64,000 nucleotides of DNA from JBPOFY01 sp051252415 (GCA_051252415.1 JBPOGA010000010.1:1-64000), one strand, 5' to 3'. Shown: positions 52,686 to 62,177, numbered from the stretch's first letter. The notes: generated by a model from the sequence alone, not told the origin. Numbers and translations: made by a program.

Positions 52686-53744
52686 CTACCCTTCCACCAC
52701 GTCCATACTTGTCGCTAAATCGACTTGGGCTTGCGCATGCGGATCTTGCTTCGCGGCATCCAGTTTTTTGCGATAGCGATTCAGCTGCACCTTGGTCAAT
52801 CGAGCAATATGACAAATCGGCTCCCCGGGCTTTACCGCCGGCATCGTTGTCATACCGAGCACGATACCATCCGTTGGAGATGTAATTGAGTTTTGCTCAA
52901 CGCCAAGGATACTGTAATTGGTGACAATCGGTTGATCTTCTTCGACGAAATCCCCTGGGCTGACATGGAATTTTAAAATACCACCGACCGTTGCACGTAA
53001 CCAATAGGTCTTACGAATATTCGCCTGAAACGGAGGCAGCACGGGTTCAGCTTTCAACATACCAAGCTTGTTGAGCACATTACGAATGCCTTGCACTCCA
53101 ATTTGTAAGACCGATGGCTCAATTTTCCAGGGCTCTCCTGCTTCAAGAATCATTGTCGGACAACCACGCTTGCTAGCTTCGCGGCGGAACGAGCCTAGAG
53201 GGCCCTTGCCATCCACTACCAACGTGCAGCCAAAAGCAGCTGCCAACTTCTTTGCACCAGGATGCGAAAGATCCGCGCGCACATTCGGATAATTCGTGCG
53301 CTGAAAGGCGGCCGTGTGTAAATCAATACCGTAGTCGCATTTATCCACGATCTCTTCCATCAGTGTATTGGCAATACGACTGGCTAAACTGCCTTTCGGG
53401 TTACCTGGAAATGAACGATTGAGGTCACGACGATCCGGTAAATAACGCTCATGCGCTTCGAAGCCAAAGACATTCACCACCGGAGCAAGGATCAACATGC
53501 CGGCCTCTAAGTCGATGATGTCACCAAATAGAAAGTCGTGAATAATGCCCGTGCCGTTGATCTCATCTCCATGAATCGCAGCGGTAATAAAAACGGCTGG
53601 CCCAGGCTTTTTCGCACGTATGACTCGAAGAGGAATACGGATTTTATCTCCTGTATAGGTTTCGGAAATGTCGAGACGGATATCCTCGCTGCTGCCGCGC
53701 TTGATCGGCACACCTCCGATAACGATACGTGATTTAGCTTTCAT
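52686..53744 (-). CDS. Succinylglutamate desuccinylase/aspartoacylase family protein
   Basis: A 352-residue protein with the M14-like zinc site: His and Glu in AAIHGDEINGTG and His in GIDLHTAAF, with PDRRDLNRSFPG between. The last about 80 residues (ISPTDGIVLGMTTM-like text) form a biotinyl/lipoyl-type beta sandwich seen in many members. Genes of this family commonly travel with RimK and RimK-linked proteases, which suggests hydrolysis of an acyl-amino acid or glutamyl modification. Confidence 0.88.
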   Translation of the reverse strand: MKAKSRIVIGGVPIKRGSSEDIRLDISETYTGDKIRIPLRVIRAKKPGPAVFITAAIHGDEINGTGIIHDFLFGDIIDLEAGMLILAPVVNVFGFEAHERYLPDRRDLNRSFPGNPKGSLASRIANTLMEEIVDKCDYGIDLHTAAFQRTNYPNVRADLSHPGAKKLAAAFGCTLVVDGKGPLGSFRREASKRGCPTMILEAGEPWKIEPSVLQIGVQGIRNVLNKLGMLKAEPVLPPFQANIRKTYWLRATVGGILKFHVSPGDFVEEDQPIVTNYSILGVEQNSITSPTDGIVLGMTTMPAVKPGEPICHIARLTKVQLNRYRKKLDAAKQDPHAQAQVDLATSMDVVEG

Positions 53745-53818
53745 AATTATGTAGTTCCCTCATGTTTTAATATACTGCCGCGCATGATGATCTGTGATTA
53801 TTAAAAAGATGAAAGAAC

Positions 53819-53835
53819 GGGAGCAGGATGCTCCC
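53819..53835. repeat. Short REP-like hairpin
   Basis: GGGAGCA-GGA-TGCTCCC, the same stem as at 33676-33692, lies in the gap before the aspartoacylase gene. Confidence 0.6.
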
Positions 53836-53857
53836 ACGACTCTCCCAAACAAGCGAT

Positions 53858-54289
53858 TCAGTTCGGCCTCGCCTTAGGCGTCGCCCAGTGATCGACCGAG
53901 CTATCCACCAAAAAAGATCCACCCAAAGTCTCTCGCCCCAGAAGCATGCGATGAATCATCGTTTTACGGCAAACTAGGTTTATGAGAATTTTCTTTTCGG
54001 ATTCACCAAGGCGAAGCGTCGTTTCTACGAAAATTCGGTCACGACCGACACCAGTGCTACTGCGCACACGCTTACGTAATGCAATCGGCTCTTCGACCGT
54101 AACTAGCTTTTTCTCTTTGCGATCCAAACGAATAGTGAAACGGACTCGCTCATCTGGCAGTTCAATTATCTCGGCGCAATCGATCGCACTACTCTTAGCT
54201 CCCGTATCCGCCTTCGCGCGTATTCGAATTCCCCAAACAGGAAGCTCGACCCATTCGCGCCAGCCAATAACCATTATAGATTCGCTCAT
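53858..54289 (-). CDS. RimK-associated ATP-dependent zinc protease-like protein (RimB-like)
   Basis: A 143-residue protein with VIGWREWVELPVWGI, then AKADTGAKSSAIDC carrying the Asp-Thr-Gly of the retropepsin-like fold of this family. TTLRLGESEKKILINLVCR and LLGRETLGG follow. The family is almost always encoded beside RimK; here it is ten bases behind it. Confidence 0.88.
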   Translation of the reverse strand: MSESIMVIGWREWVELPVWGIRIRAKADTGAKSSAIDCAEIIELPDERVRFTIRLDRKEKKLVTVEEPIALRKRVRSSTGVGRDRIFVETTLRLGESEKKILINLVCRKTMIHRMLLGRETLGGSFLVDSSVDHWATPKARPN

Positions 54290-54298
54290 GTTTACTAG

Positions 54299-55501
54299 TT
54301 AAAGAGTTGTGCCTTCTGTTACAGGTGTAGTTGGCAATGGCTTAAGTTTGCCACGCTTCTTCGGTAGATTGTCTGGAATCAATGACTTCATATTCTCAGC
54401 ACGTCCGTAGCAGAGCAAGGAATCATCGGCTTCTAAGACGCGACTACCTTTCGGATTAGAAATGACGCTGCTGCCACGTCGAAGCGTGAGCACCACTACA
54501 TCCTGTTCACGCAGCTCGGTTTCTTTGATCGTCATGCCTACAAATTTACTACCCTCAGGGATATTAATATCCGCAACACTATATCCGCGACTGACAGTGA
54601 GTCGTTGACGAATATCAATTTCAGGAAACTTCACTTGATCGGCGATGTAATCAATAACTGCCCCTGCGATATCCAGACCAGTCGCACCTTCAATACCTTC
54701 TAAACCAGGAGATGAATTCACTTCCATCACTTGCGGGCCCGTTGAGCTCTCCAACATATCGACTCCGCAGACACGCAAACCCATGATCTGAGCGGCACGC
54801 ACAGCCGCTTCGGCATATGCGGGCTCTAAATCGATCGCCTCGGCTTTTCCGCCGCGATGCACGTTGCTACGAAACTCTTGCCCTTGTGCAGTCCGGCGTA
54901 TTGCCCCAACCACTCGATCGCCGATGACAAAAGCACGGACGTCCTTGCCCTTACTTTCTGAGACGAATTTTTGCAAGAGCACTTGTTGGTTGGTGCTGTG
55001 CAATGTCTCGATAATAGCTTTGGCGATTTCGAGCTTATCGGCCAAAATAACGCCGACCCCTTGAGTGCCTTCGAGCAGTTTAATAATTACTGGCGCACCT
55101 CCAACCCGCTTAAGTGCACTTTCCACATCACGCTTATCATCAATATAAGCAGTCAACGGAATCCCAATGTCGTGGCGTGACAGAATTTGCAGACTTCGGA
55201 GTTTATCCCGCGAATTACTAATACCAGCTGAAGTATTGGGCGTATAAATATCCATTTGCTCGAACTGACGAACCACGGAGGTGCCGTAACGGGTCAACGA
55301 GGCACCAATACGAGGCAAGATGGCATCTGGGCGAACAATCGGCGCGTCCTTGTAATATAGATCGGGCTCTCCATGAGCTAGATCAAGATTGAGCCGAGTT
55401 GTGTCTGCAACAGTGACGTTATGTTTACGTTGCTTTGCTGCTTCGACAAGGCGACGAGTCGAATAGCACTTAGGGGCACAGGACAAAATTGAAAGATTCA
55501 T
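54299..55501 (-). CDS. rimK: RimK-type glutamate ligase with C-terminal RCK_C (TrkA-C) domain
   Basis: A 400-residue protein. Residues 1 to about 300 are RimK: an N-terminal PreATP-grasp part (LSILSCAPKCYSTRRLVEAA), ATP-grasp with VIIKLLEGTQGVGVI and CGVDMLESSTGPQVMEVNSS. The remaining about 90 residues (GYSVADINIPEGSKFVGMTI, then VVVLTLRRG and LLCYGRAENM) form an RCK_C/TrkA-C domain, absent from the ~300-residue E. coli enzyme. RimK adds glutamate residues to ribosomal protein S6 in E. coli. The extra domain may sense a small ligand or ion. Confidence 0.92.
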   Translation of the reverse strand: MNLSILSCAPKCYSTRRLVEAAKQRKHNVTVADTTRLNLDLAHGEPDLYYKDAPIVRPDAILPRIGASLTRYGTSVVRQFEQMDIYTPNTSAGISNSRDKLRSLQILSRHDIGIPLTAYIDDKRDVESALKRVGGAPVIIKLLEGTQGVGVILADKLEIAKAIIETLHSTNQQVLLQKFVSESKGKDVRAFVIGDRVVGAIRRTAQGQEFRSNVHRGGKAEAIDLEPAYAEAAVRAAQIMGLRVCGVDMLESSTGPQVMEVNSSPGLEGIEGATGLDIAGAVIDYIADQVKFPEIDIRQRLTVSRGYSVADINIPEGSKFVGMTIKETELREQDVVVLTLRRGSSVISNPKGSRVLEADDSLLCYGRAENMKSLIPDNLPKKRGKLKPLPTTPVTEGTTL

Positions 55502-55669
55502 ATGTAATTATTCTATTTGAGATGGATGAGAGCCGTAATTGGCGATCCACTACATCGTTGAGGATCTGAAGAAAATACTATATCGAGATTAAAGAAACAA
55601 ATACGCCATGCATATGGCATATCAACGACACTGAGTCATCTACAGGCTCCTTAAGCGTAGGTCTTACGA

Positions 55670-56797
55670 CTACCAAATGCCACGCTCACCCTTCTTAAGC
55701 GAACGAGCAACTCCGACTAGCAACTGAACGGTGTATTCGATATCTTGCAAATCCACCATTTCGCTCGGTGTGTGCATGTAGCGAAGCGGAATCGAGAGTA
55801 AACCTGTCGCAATTCCAGATTGAGCCACCTGAATCGCACGAGCATCGGTGCCCGTTGGACGCGGCTCTGCCTCGATTTGATACGGGATCTTATTTTTCTC
55901 CGCAACTTCGACAATACGCTCGAAAATAACTGGATTGATATTCGGACCACGACAAATGATCGGGCCACCACCTTGCTTAAATTTGCCATATTTACGAGGA
56001 TCACAGTCAGGCGAGTCAGTGGCATGCCCCACATCCACCGCAATAGCAAAATCGGGGTTTTCGGAATATGCCGCAGTGATTGCACCACGCGTGCCAATCT
56101 CTTCTTGAGTCGTTGCAGCCGCAGTCACGCGAGCCGCCAGCTTCCCTTTCGTAGTGGCCAATCGACGCACTGCTTCGAGCACCGCATAGGCACCCGCTTT
56201 GTCGTCGAAGGCACGTGCCACGCCGACGCTACCACGAATCAATTCAAAACTTTGATCATACACTGCGGGATCGCCGATTCGCACCAGTGCTTCAGCTTCT
56301 GCCTTATTCTTTACGCCTAGATCGATCCATATTTCGTGTGTCTCAGGGACCTTTTTACGATCCTCTTGGCTCATCAAATGAATCGCACGCTTACCAGTGA
56401 CTGCTTTCACAACACCGTCTTTGGTCAAAATAGACACACGACGCCCCGAAATCATGCTCTTATCATGACCACCTAGTGTTTCAAAATAAACAAAACCATT
56501 GTCGTCTATATAAGTAATAATCAACCCAAGCTCATCAATATGGCCTGCGAAGAGTAGCGAAGGATCGCCCTTAGGGTTCACCGTCGCGAAACGATTCCCC
56601 ATGGTATCTTTTCGGTATTCATCCACTTGCGGCTGAATATAGCTGTCGATCACCGCTTGTGCTTCGTATTCGGCACCCGTCGGTGAACGCGCATTTAACA
56701 AATCAACCAAGAACTCAGGAGCTTTGTAGGCAGTTTCGGTCTTCTTACGTGTCACTTTTTTCGCAGTTTTCTTTTTAGGCATGACGCGGAGTTTCAC
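55670..56797 (-). CDS. M42 family aminopeptidase/endoglucanase
   Basis: A 375-residue protein; the ATG at 56782 (MPKKKTAKK) is an alternative. The metal ligands of the M42 family are in place: His in FAGHIDELG, Asp in RAFDDKAGAYA, catalytic Glu pair in TQEEIGTRG, Asp in AVDVGHATD and His in RYMHTPSEM. The Lys-rich first 15 residues are unusual for the family. It is a cytoplasmic peptidase, probably transcribed alone. Confidence 0.93.
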   Translation of the reverse strand: MKLRVMPKKKTAKKVTRKKTETAYKAPEFLVDLLNARSPTGAEYEAQAVIDSYIQPQVDEYRKDTMGNRFATVNPKGDPSLLFAGHIDELGLIITYIDDNGFVYFETLGGHDKSMISGRRVSILTKDGVVKAVTGKRAIHLMSQEDRKKVPETHEIWIDLGVKNKAEAEALVRIGDPAVYDQSFELIRGSVGVARAFDDKAGAYAVLEAVRRLATTKGKLAARVTAAATTQEEIGTRGAITAAYSENPDFAIAVDVGHATDSPDCDPRKYGKFKQGGGPIICRGPNINPVIFERIVEVAEKNKIPYQIEAEPRPTGTDARAIQVAQSGIATGLLSIPLRYMHTPSEMVDLQDIEYTVQLLVGVARSLKKGERGIW

Positions 56798-56864
56798 TGA
56801 TTCATTGGTATTAGCAATTTGTATTTATAAGAGGCCGAACAATTTTCCATCGATTTAGCGAACC

Positions 56865-57067
56865 GCGGGCGTGTGAAACACGTCCGCCCAGCGAATGTTC
56901 CTGGAGGGACGCGTTTCACGCGTCCGCTTGGTAGCTAAGGAGCCTTAGATACAGTAACATGATTTCAAGAAGTTGCAGCACGTGCTTCCCGCAGGGAGCG
57001 CGTGGCATCTAGCAATGCTTTTCAGATGGGCCACGCGCTCGATGCTACGCATAGAAGCACGTGCTAC
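56865..57067. repeat. REP-like repeats in the gap before the first amt operon
   Basis: A GCGGGCGTGTGAAACACGTC-type element with the later arm GGACGCGTTTCACGCGTCCG spans about 56865-56928. CACGTGCTTCCC/GGGAGCGCGTG occurs at 56975-57006, and GCCACGCGCTC to AAGCACGTGCTAC at 57030-57067. The rest of 56798-57600 has no gene I can support. Confidence 0.75.
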
Positions 57068-57440
57068 AGTTTCGAATGTATTTGGGCTTCCTAGCCCCCT
57101 CCTGGAGGAGCATACCCTTATACACAAGTCAGAGTGGCTAGAATTCGTGACAAGGAAGCTCCTGCCTTACGAAGAAGGTGGATCGCGAAACGAGACGGCA
57201 TGCGCGCCCTAACCTTGGCGTAGGAGTGACGGGATCTCAGCGGAGCATTAGCCATTATTGTCAACATAGTTGAAATCACAAAGAAAACCCCTCCGTCTTA
57301 GACCCCCCCCTTCGCAGGTGAGGAGCCTGATATGTAGTATTAATGGCCTAACTTTGATGATAAGAAATGTGTATCAGGCTATGCTTGAGGAGACGGGATG
57401 GTGCATACGTCTGTTGATTCGAGGCGCACCCAGATGTTTA

Positions 57441-57530
57441 GCGGACATGTGAAACACGTCCCTCCACAGCAGATGTGATTGGAAAGACGCCGTTGCTCAG
57501 GTGAGCCCGTCGAACCCTTCACGTGTCCGC
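57441..57530. repeat. REP-like repeat (GTGTGAAACACG type)
   Basis: GCGGACATGTGAAACACGTCC near the left end and CACGTGTCCGC at the right end are inverted arms related to the element at 56865. Confidence 0.65.
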
Positions 57531-57615
57531 TTAGTTTAATGACTGGGCTCTGTTTTCGTAGACAACTACGTAAACTTACGGACAAATTCACACAAAAATA
57601 CGCAGCGGGTTTAAA

Positions 57616-57632
57616 TTGGCACGACGTCTGCT
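57616..57632 (+). promoter_or_regulatory. Sigma-54 promoter of the first amt-glnK operon
   Basis: TTGGCACGACGTCTGCT has GG at 57618-57619 and GC at 57630-57631 with exactly ten bases between, and TGGCACG matches the -24 consensus fully. The start would be near 57643, about 100 bases before the amt ATG. Sigma-54 control of amt-glnK by NtrC under nitrogen limitation is well established in other bacteria. Confidence 0.85.
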
Positions 57633-57741
57633 TAAACGTCTCGAGTTCGCATTTATCAGCGAGCTAAAGCCAGTCGCACAACTCAAACAACAGCCACTGG
57701 CCTCAACTCCTACAAATCAACCTGACTAAAAGACAAATACA

Positions 57742-59133
57742 ATGAAGATTAAGAAATACCTTCTCGCTCTGCTACTCGGTAGCTCGGCGTTCCTGATGGC
57801 TGGCTCGCTCAGCGCACAGGAACTCCCTGTTGAAGAAATGGCAGAAGCAGCTGAAGCTGTCGCTGACGCGATTTCATTTGAAGACGGCTATGCCGCTTTC
57901 ATGGAAACTCCAGGCGCTGCCTTCTTCACTATCAGTAACCTCTGGCTACTGATCTCAGCCGCCTTGGTGTTCATCATGCACCTCGGTTTCGCAACTGTTG
58001 AGTCTGGCCTCAGCCAGTCCAAGAACACAGTCAACATTCTCTTCAAGAATGTATTCATCATCAGCATGGGTCTCATCACTTATGCGCTCTGGGGCTTCAA
58101 TGCGATGTATCCTGGATTCGCAGAAGGTTCCGCTGGCGTATTCGCCATGGGCTCTTGGTTCGACGTGACAGCATCCGTCGATTTGATGACATCTGAATAT
58201 GCTGACTACACTTGGTATACAGACTTCATCTTCCAAGCGATGTTCGCTGCAACTGCTGCGACAATCGTATCTGGTGCGGTTGCTGAACGCGTAAAGCTTT
58301 CTTCTTTCATGATCTTCGCAACATTGCTCGTCATGTTTGCTTACCCAATCACTGGCTCATGGCAGTGGGGTGGAGGTTGGTTGTCCGCTAAGGGCTTCTA
58401 CGACTTCGCGGGTTCTTCCCTTGTTCACGGTTTCGGTGGTTTCGCCGCTCTTGCTTGTGCGATCGTCCTCGGACCACGTGCTGGTAAGTATGTGAACGGT
58501 CAAATCCGTCCGATCCTCGGTCACAGCATGCCGCTTGCTACAATCGGTGTTTTCCTTCTCTTCCTCGGTTGGTTCGGATTCAACGGTGGTTCGGTTCTTA
58601 ATGCAGACCCTTACTTAGTATCTCTTGTTTTCGTAACAACAGCACTAGCTGCAGCAGGTGGCGCACTTGGATCGATTCTCACTTCTTGGGTCTTCCTCAA
58701 GAAGCCTGACCTTTCCATGGCACTCAACGGTATCCTTGCGGGTCTTGTTGGTATCACTGCTGGTGCAGACTCTATCATGCCTGCATACGCTATCCTTACT
58801 GGCCTTATCGCTGGTGTGCTCGTCGTTTTCTCCATCATCTTCTTCGACAAAATCAAGATCGACGATCCAGTCGGTGCGATCTCCGTCCACGGTGTTTGCG
58901 GTATCTTCGGCACACTTGCAGTTGCCCTCTTCAGCGATGCTGCTGGATTCGGCATCCAATTGATCGGCACAATCTCCATTGGTGCTTTCGCGTTCATCTT
59001 CTCGATCATCGTATTCAGTCTCTTAAAGCTAACAATCGGTGTTCGTGTATCTCCTGAAGAAGAGGCCGAAGGCCTTGATATCGGTGAGCACGGCCAAGAA
59101 GCCTATCCTGACTTCGGAACTAGCTCTCGCTAA
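57742..59133 (+). CDS. amt: Ammonium transporter Amt (first copy)
   Basis: A 463-residue Amt/Mep/Rh transporter with a signal-like N-terminus, a short acidic periplasmic stretch (EEMAEAAEAVADAISFEDG), then eleven predicted spans. Family landmarks are VESGLSQSKN, the pore His of SSLVHGFGGFAA, GWFGFNGGS and AISVHGVCGIFGT (second pore His). In the first membrane region it has FATVESGLSQSKN where the second copy has the more common FYGGLVRAQN, so the two are not recent duplicates. glnK follows 44 bases later. Confidence 0.95.
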   Translation: MKIKKYLLALLLGSSAFLMAGSLSAQELPVEEMAEAAEAVADAISFEDGYAAFMETPGAAFFTISNLWLLISAALVFIMHLGFATVESGLSQSKNTVNILFKNVFIISMGLITYALWGFNAMYPGFAEGSAGVFAMGSWFDVTASVDLMTSEYADYTWYTDFIFQAMFAATAATIVSGAVAERVKLSSFMIFATLLVMFAYPITGSWQWGGGWLSAKGFYDFAGSSLVHGFGGFAALACAIVLGPRAGKYVNGQIRPILGHSMPLATIGVFLLFLGWFGFNGGSVLNADPYLVSLVFVTTALAAAGGALGSILTSWVFLKKPDLSMALNGILAGLVGITAGADSIMPAYAILTGLIAGVLVVFSIIFFDKIKIDDPVGAISVHGVCGIFGTLAVALFSDAAGFGIQLIGTISIGAFAFIFSIIVFSLLKLTIGVRVSPEEEAEGLDIGEHGQEAYPDFGTSSR

Positions 59134-59177
59134 GTTTCGTCTAGCCAATTAACAAATAAACCATAAATTACATTACT

Positions 59178-59516
59178 ATGAAATTGGTAAAAGCAATCAT
59201 CAAGCCCTTCAAACTAGAAGAGGTCAAAGAAGCGCTCGCAGATATCGGCATCGAAGGTATGACTGTAACTGAAGTTAAGGGTTTCGGTCGCCAGAAAGGC
59301 CACACCGAAATCTACCGTGGCAGTGAATACACTGTTGATTTCCTTCCTAAGGTTATGATCGAAATCGTCGTTGACGATGCCGATGCTGAAAAGTCAGCCG
59401 AAGCGATCGTCAAGGCCGCTAAGACAGGCAAGATCGGTGACGGTAAGGTCTTCATCATCCCAGTCGAAAGTGCGATTCGTATCCGCACTGACGAGTCGGG
59501 ACCTGAAGCTCTCTAA
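59178..59516 (+). CDS. glnK: PII signal protein GlnK/GlnB (first copy)
   Basis: A 112-residue PII protein with KAIIKPFKLEEVKEAL, KGFGRQKGH, the T-loop with Tyr51 in RGSEYTVDFLPK, and GDGKVFIIPVE/AIRIRT. It senses 2-oxoglutarate, ATP and ADP and by family closes the AmtB channel. It is co-transcribed with the first amt and ends at a strong terminator (59547-59578). Confidence 0.96.
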   Translation: MKLVKAIIKPFKLEEVKEALADIGIEGMTVTEVKGFGRQKGHTEIYRGSEYTVDFLPKVMIEIVVDDADAEKSAEAIVKAAKTGKIGDGKVFIIPVESAIRIRTDESGPEAL

Positions 59517-59546
59517 GCTCAGACTGAGATAATTCTCATTTATCAA

Positions 59547-59578
59547 ACGGCCATCCTTCGGGGTGGCCGTTTTTTTTG
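59547..59578 (+). terminator. Terminator of the first amt-glnK operon
   Basis: ACGGCCA-TCC-TTCG-GGG-TGGCCGT followed by eight T. Confidence 0.9.
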
Positions 59579-59725
59579 GGTTCATCGTCAAAGTCGAGGG
59601 AAGATGGTGCAAAGCCTAGGATTATTTAGTGCGTGCGCGCCATAATAAGCCCCTTCAATTACCTTCGCGAAGGAGGCATCTGAACTGAATACGTTAAACC
59701 AACAGAACTATTTGCTGCACCAAAA

Positions 59726-59956
59726 GTAGTGACGCCTGCCCTCAGGCATCAGAGGTAAAAGCAATATCGCGGACGCCTAGAGGCAGGCGTCACTACCACA
59801 CATAAGTTGTAGCACGTGCTTCCCGCAGGGAGCGCGTGGCATTCGGATCGGGAATCTGTCTCAAAATTCAATCATGGGAGCGTCCGGCTCCGTCCGGACA
59901 TCAAACTGTAAGTAAGGTTAACTCTGACGCAATGTCGGGACAGAGCCCGACGCTCC
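59726..59956. repeat. Three REP-like elements between the amt operons
   Basis: GTAGTGACGCCTGCC and its exact 15-bp inverse flank 59726-59796. The CACGTGCTTCCC hairpin element is at 59809-59840. GGGAGCGTCCGGCTCCGTCC to CCCGACGCTCC spans 59876-59956. Confidence 0.8.
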
Positions 59957-60048
59957 AATAGGATACTTTTCGTGATTTTGAGACTGTCTCCCGGCTGCTC
60001 GCCTACAAGAACGCAGAGTTCGCGGAACTTGAACGCGACGAGATCACG

Positions 60049-60252
60049 CGCGCGATGCTACGCATAGAAGCACGTGCTACAATTGGGATGCTTAGACTGT
60101 GATCATGAATGCACACTGCTTCACAGCATCTATGGGTCCCCTGAAGTGACGATAAACCTTTTTTGTGCCCAGGGGCGTCGAGTTCCGTCCCGACATGCAG
60201 GGCTTCCGATAGCCTACGGCCTACTCAAATGCGGACACGGAGGTCCGCGCTC
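60049..60252. repeat. Further REP-like elements before the second amt
   Basis: CGCGCGATGCTACGCATAGA to CACGTGCTAC (60049-60080) repeats the element at 57030-57067. A GGGGCGTCGAGTTCCGTCCC to GCGGACACGGAGGTCCGCGC pair spans about 60171-60252. The gap 59579-60397 has no gene I can support. Confidence 0.7.
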
Positions 60253-60397
60253 ACAACTATAGCAACATGAATCACATGAATAATCCTCTTCGAGATGGAA
60301 AATTTAATTCATAAAAAAGTCTGGACGCATCCCGCATGCTCCAAATGCTATGCACACCATAAAATCTACCTAGTATACACAAAAACATCCTACCTAT

Positions 60398-61741
60398 ATG
60401 AAGAAACTACTATGTCTATTCAGCTTTTTGGCGCTTATTGTAACGCCAGGAATCATTTCAGCCGAAGAAGCGCTGGCTGATCAACTGTCGGAAACCGTCA
60501 CCACAGAAGCCATTGAAATGGTAGCTGCCGAAGCCACGCTGAGCTCCGGAAATACTGCTTGGATGCTCACAGCTACTGTATTGGTGCTGTTTATGACGCT
60601 TCCCGGCCTCGCCCTCTTCTACGGTGGCCTGGTCCGTGCACAGAATTTGCTCTCCGTCTTAATGCACTGCTTCGCTATCGCATGTTTAGCGTCCGTGCTC
60701 TGGATCGCGGGCCTATATAGCATCGCTTTCGCGGATGGTTGCGCCTGGGCCGGTGGCCTTGAGCACTTCGGTTTGAGAGGCATCACCACCGCGAGCATGA
60801 GCGGCGACATCCCCGAGACCGTCTTCATCATGTTTCAAATGACTTTTGCGATCATCACACCTGGCCTTATCGTCGGTGCTTTTGTTGAGCGCATGAAGTT
60901 CACAGCAATCCTACTTTTCTCAGCACTTTGGCTGATCGTCGTCTACGCTCCAGTGACTCACTGGGTTTGGGGTGGCGGCTGGCTCATGGAGCGCGGCACG
61001 ATCGACCTCGCCGGTGGTATCGTCGTTCACGCGACTGCAGGTATTTCTGCCCTACTCCTCGCCTACTTTGTAGGTCCACGTGAAGGTTTCCCAAAGAAAC
61101 TACACGTACCACACAGTCCAGGCATGGTAATGATTGGTGCTTCGATGCTTTGGGTCGGCTGGTTCGGCTTCAATGCTGGTAGCCAACTCGCAGCAAATGA
61201 AGCTGCAGGTATGACAATGCTCGTCACACACATCTCTGCTGCGGTCGCTAGTTTGACTTGGATGACAATCGAATGGATCAAGACTGGCAAGCCAGGTCTT
61301 GTCGGTATCGTTACCGGTATGGTCGCGGGTCTTGCAACCATTACACCCGCATCAGGCAATGTCGGCCCACTCGGCGCGATCCTCCTCGGCTTCCTTGCTG
61401 GTATGGTTTGCTACTTCATGTGCGGCATTGTTAAAGGTAAGCTCAAAATCGACGACTCGCTCGACGTCTTCGCCGTTCACGGCGTTGGTGGTATCATGGG
61501 CACCCTTCTCGTCGCCGTCTTTGGCACGGCTGCTTTTGGTGGCACAGGAGTCGACGACATGGTCAGCCAACTCACAACTCAAGTCATCGCACTTGCAGCT
61601 GTCGTGGCATGGTCCGCAATCGCTACTGTGATCATCGTATTCATCTGCAAATTTACAACAGGTCTCCGCGTAGATCCTGAGGCGGAGTCTACAGGTCTCG
61701 ACGGTGCAGAACACGGTGAAACTGCTTATCACTTAGAATAA
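60398..61741 (+). CDS. amt: Ammonium transporter AmtB (second copy)
   Basis: A 447-residue transporter of the AmtB type: signal peptide, then PGLALFYGGLVRAQN, FIMFQMTFAIITPGLI, GGIVVHATAGISAL (pore His), GWFGFNAGS and FAVHGVGGIMGT (second pore His). The conserved Phe of the gate is in the FQMTFAI region. It heads a second amt-glnK operon, with glnK 72 bases behind. No convincing sigma-54 site was found upstream. Confidence 0.95.
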   Translation: MKKLLCLFSFLALIVTPGIISAEEALADQLSETVTTEAIEMVAAEATLSSGNTAWMLTATVLVLFMTLPGLALFYGGLVRAQNLLSVLMHCFAIACLASVLWIAGLYSIAFADGCAWAGGLEHFGLRGITTASMSGDIPETVFIMFQMTFAIITPGLIVGAFVERMKFTAILLFSALWLIVVYAPVTHWVWGGGWLMERGTIDLAGGIVVHATAGISALLLAYFVGPREGFPKKLHVPHSPGMVMIGASMLWVGWFGFNAGSQLAANEAAGMTMLVTHISAAVASLTWMTIEWIKTGKPGLVGIVTGMVAGLATITPASGNVGPLGAILLGFLAGMVCYFMCGIVKGKLKIDDSLDVFAVHGVGGIMGTLLVAVFGTAAFGGTGVDDMVSQLTTQVIALAAVVAWSAIATVIIVFICKFTTGLRVDPEAESTGLDGAEHGETAYHLE

Positions 61742-61813
61742 ACCCTCTGCTACTTGCAGATGATTCACGCTAATCATCGACATTTATAACCAACCCTTAA
61801 ATATTCAAAATCC

Positions 61814-62152
61814 ATGAAACTTATTAAAGCAATTGTGAAGCCCTTCAAACTCGACGAAGTTAAAGAGGCTCTTTCCGAAGTCGGCATCGCCGGCTTGACT
61901 GCAACCGAAGTTAAAGGCTTTGGCCGTCAAAAAGGTCACACCGAAATCTATCGCGGCAGTGAATACACCGTCGATTTCCTACCTAAGACAATGATCGAAA
62001 CGGTCGTGGAAGACGCCCAAGTCGACGCAGCTGTTGAAGCTATCGTCAAGGCAGCCAAGACCGGCAAGATCGGTGATGGCAAGGTCTTCGTGCTTCCTGT
62101 CGAACAAGCGATTCGTATCCGCACAGAAGAGTCAGGTAACGAAGCACTCTAA
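61814..62152 (+). CDS. glnK: PII signal protein GlnK/GlnB (second copy)
   Basis: A 112-residue PII protein very similar to the copy at 59178 (same length, T-loop RGSEYTVDFLPK with Tyr51, GDGKVFVLPVE). Differences concentrate in the B-loop-distal helix (VEDAQVDAAVEA against VDDADAEKSAEA). It is likely paired with the second Amt. Confidence 0.96.
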   Translation: MKLIKAIVKPFKLDEVKEALSEVGIAGLTATEVKGFGRQKGHTEIYRGSEYTVDFLPKTMIETVVEDAQVDAAVEAIVKAAKTGKIGDGKVFVLPVEQAIRIRTEESGNEAL

Positions 62153-62177
62153 GGATAACTAAATACTTACTAACAAG

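Noticed and set aside
52681..52815. N-terminal extension of the MscS gene
   Set aside because: The extra 45 residues overlap the aspartoacylase gene and lack channel features; the ATG at 52680 begins a normal MscS N-terminus.
60321..60340. Possible sigma-54 site before the second amt
   Set aside because: GG (60323) and GC (60334) are separated by nine bases rather than ten, and the -24 box lacks the TGGCAC core.
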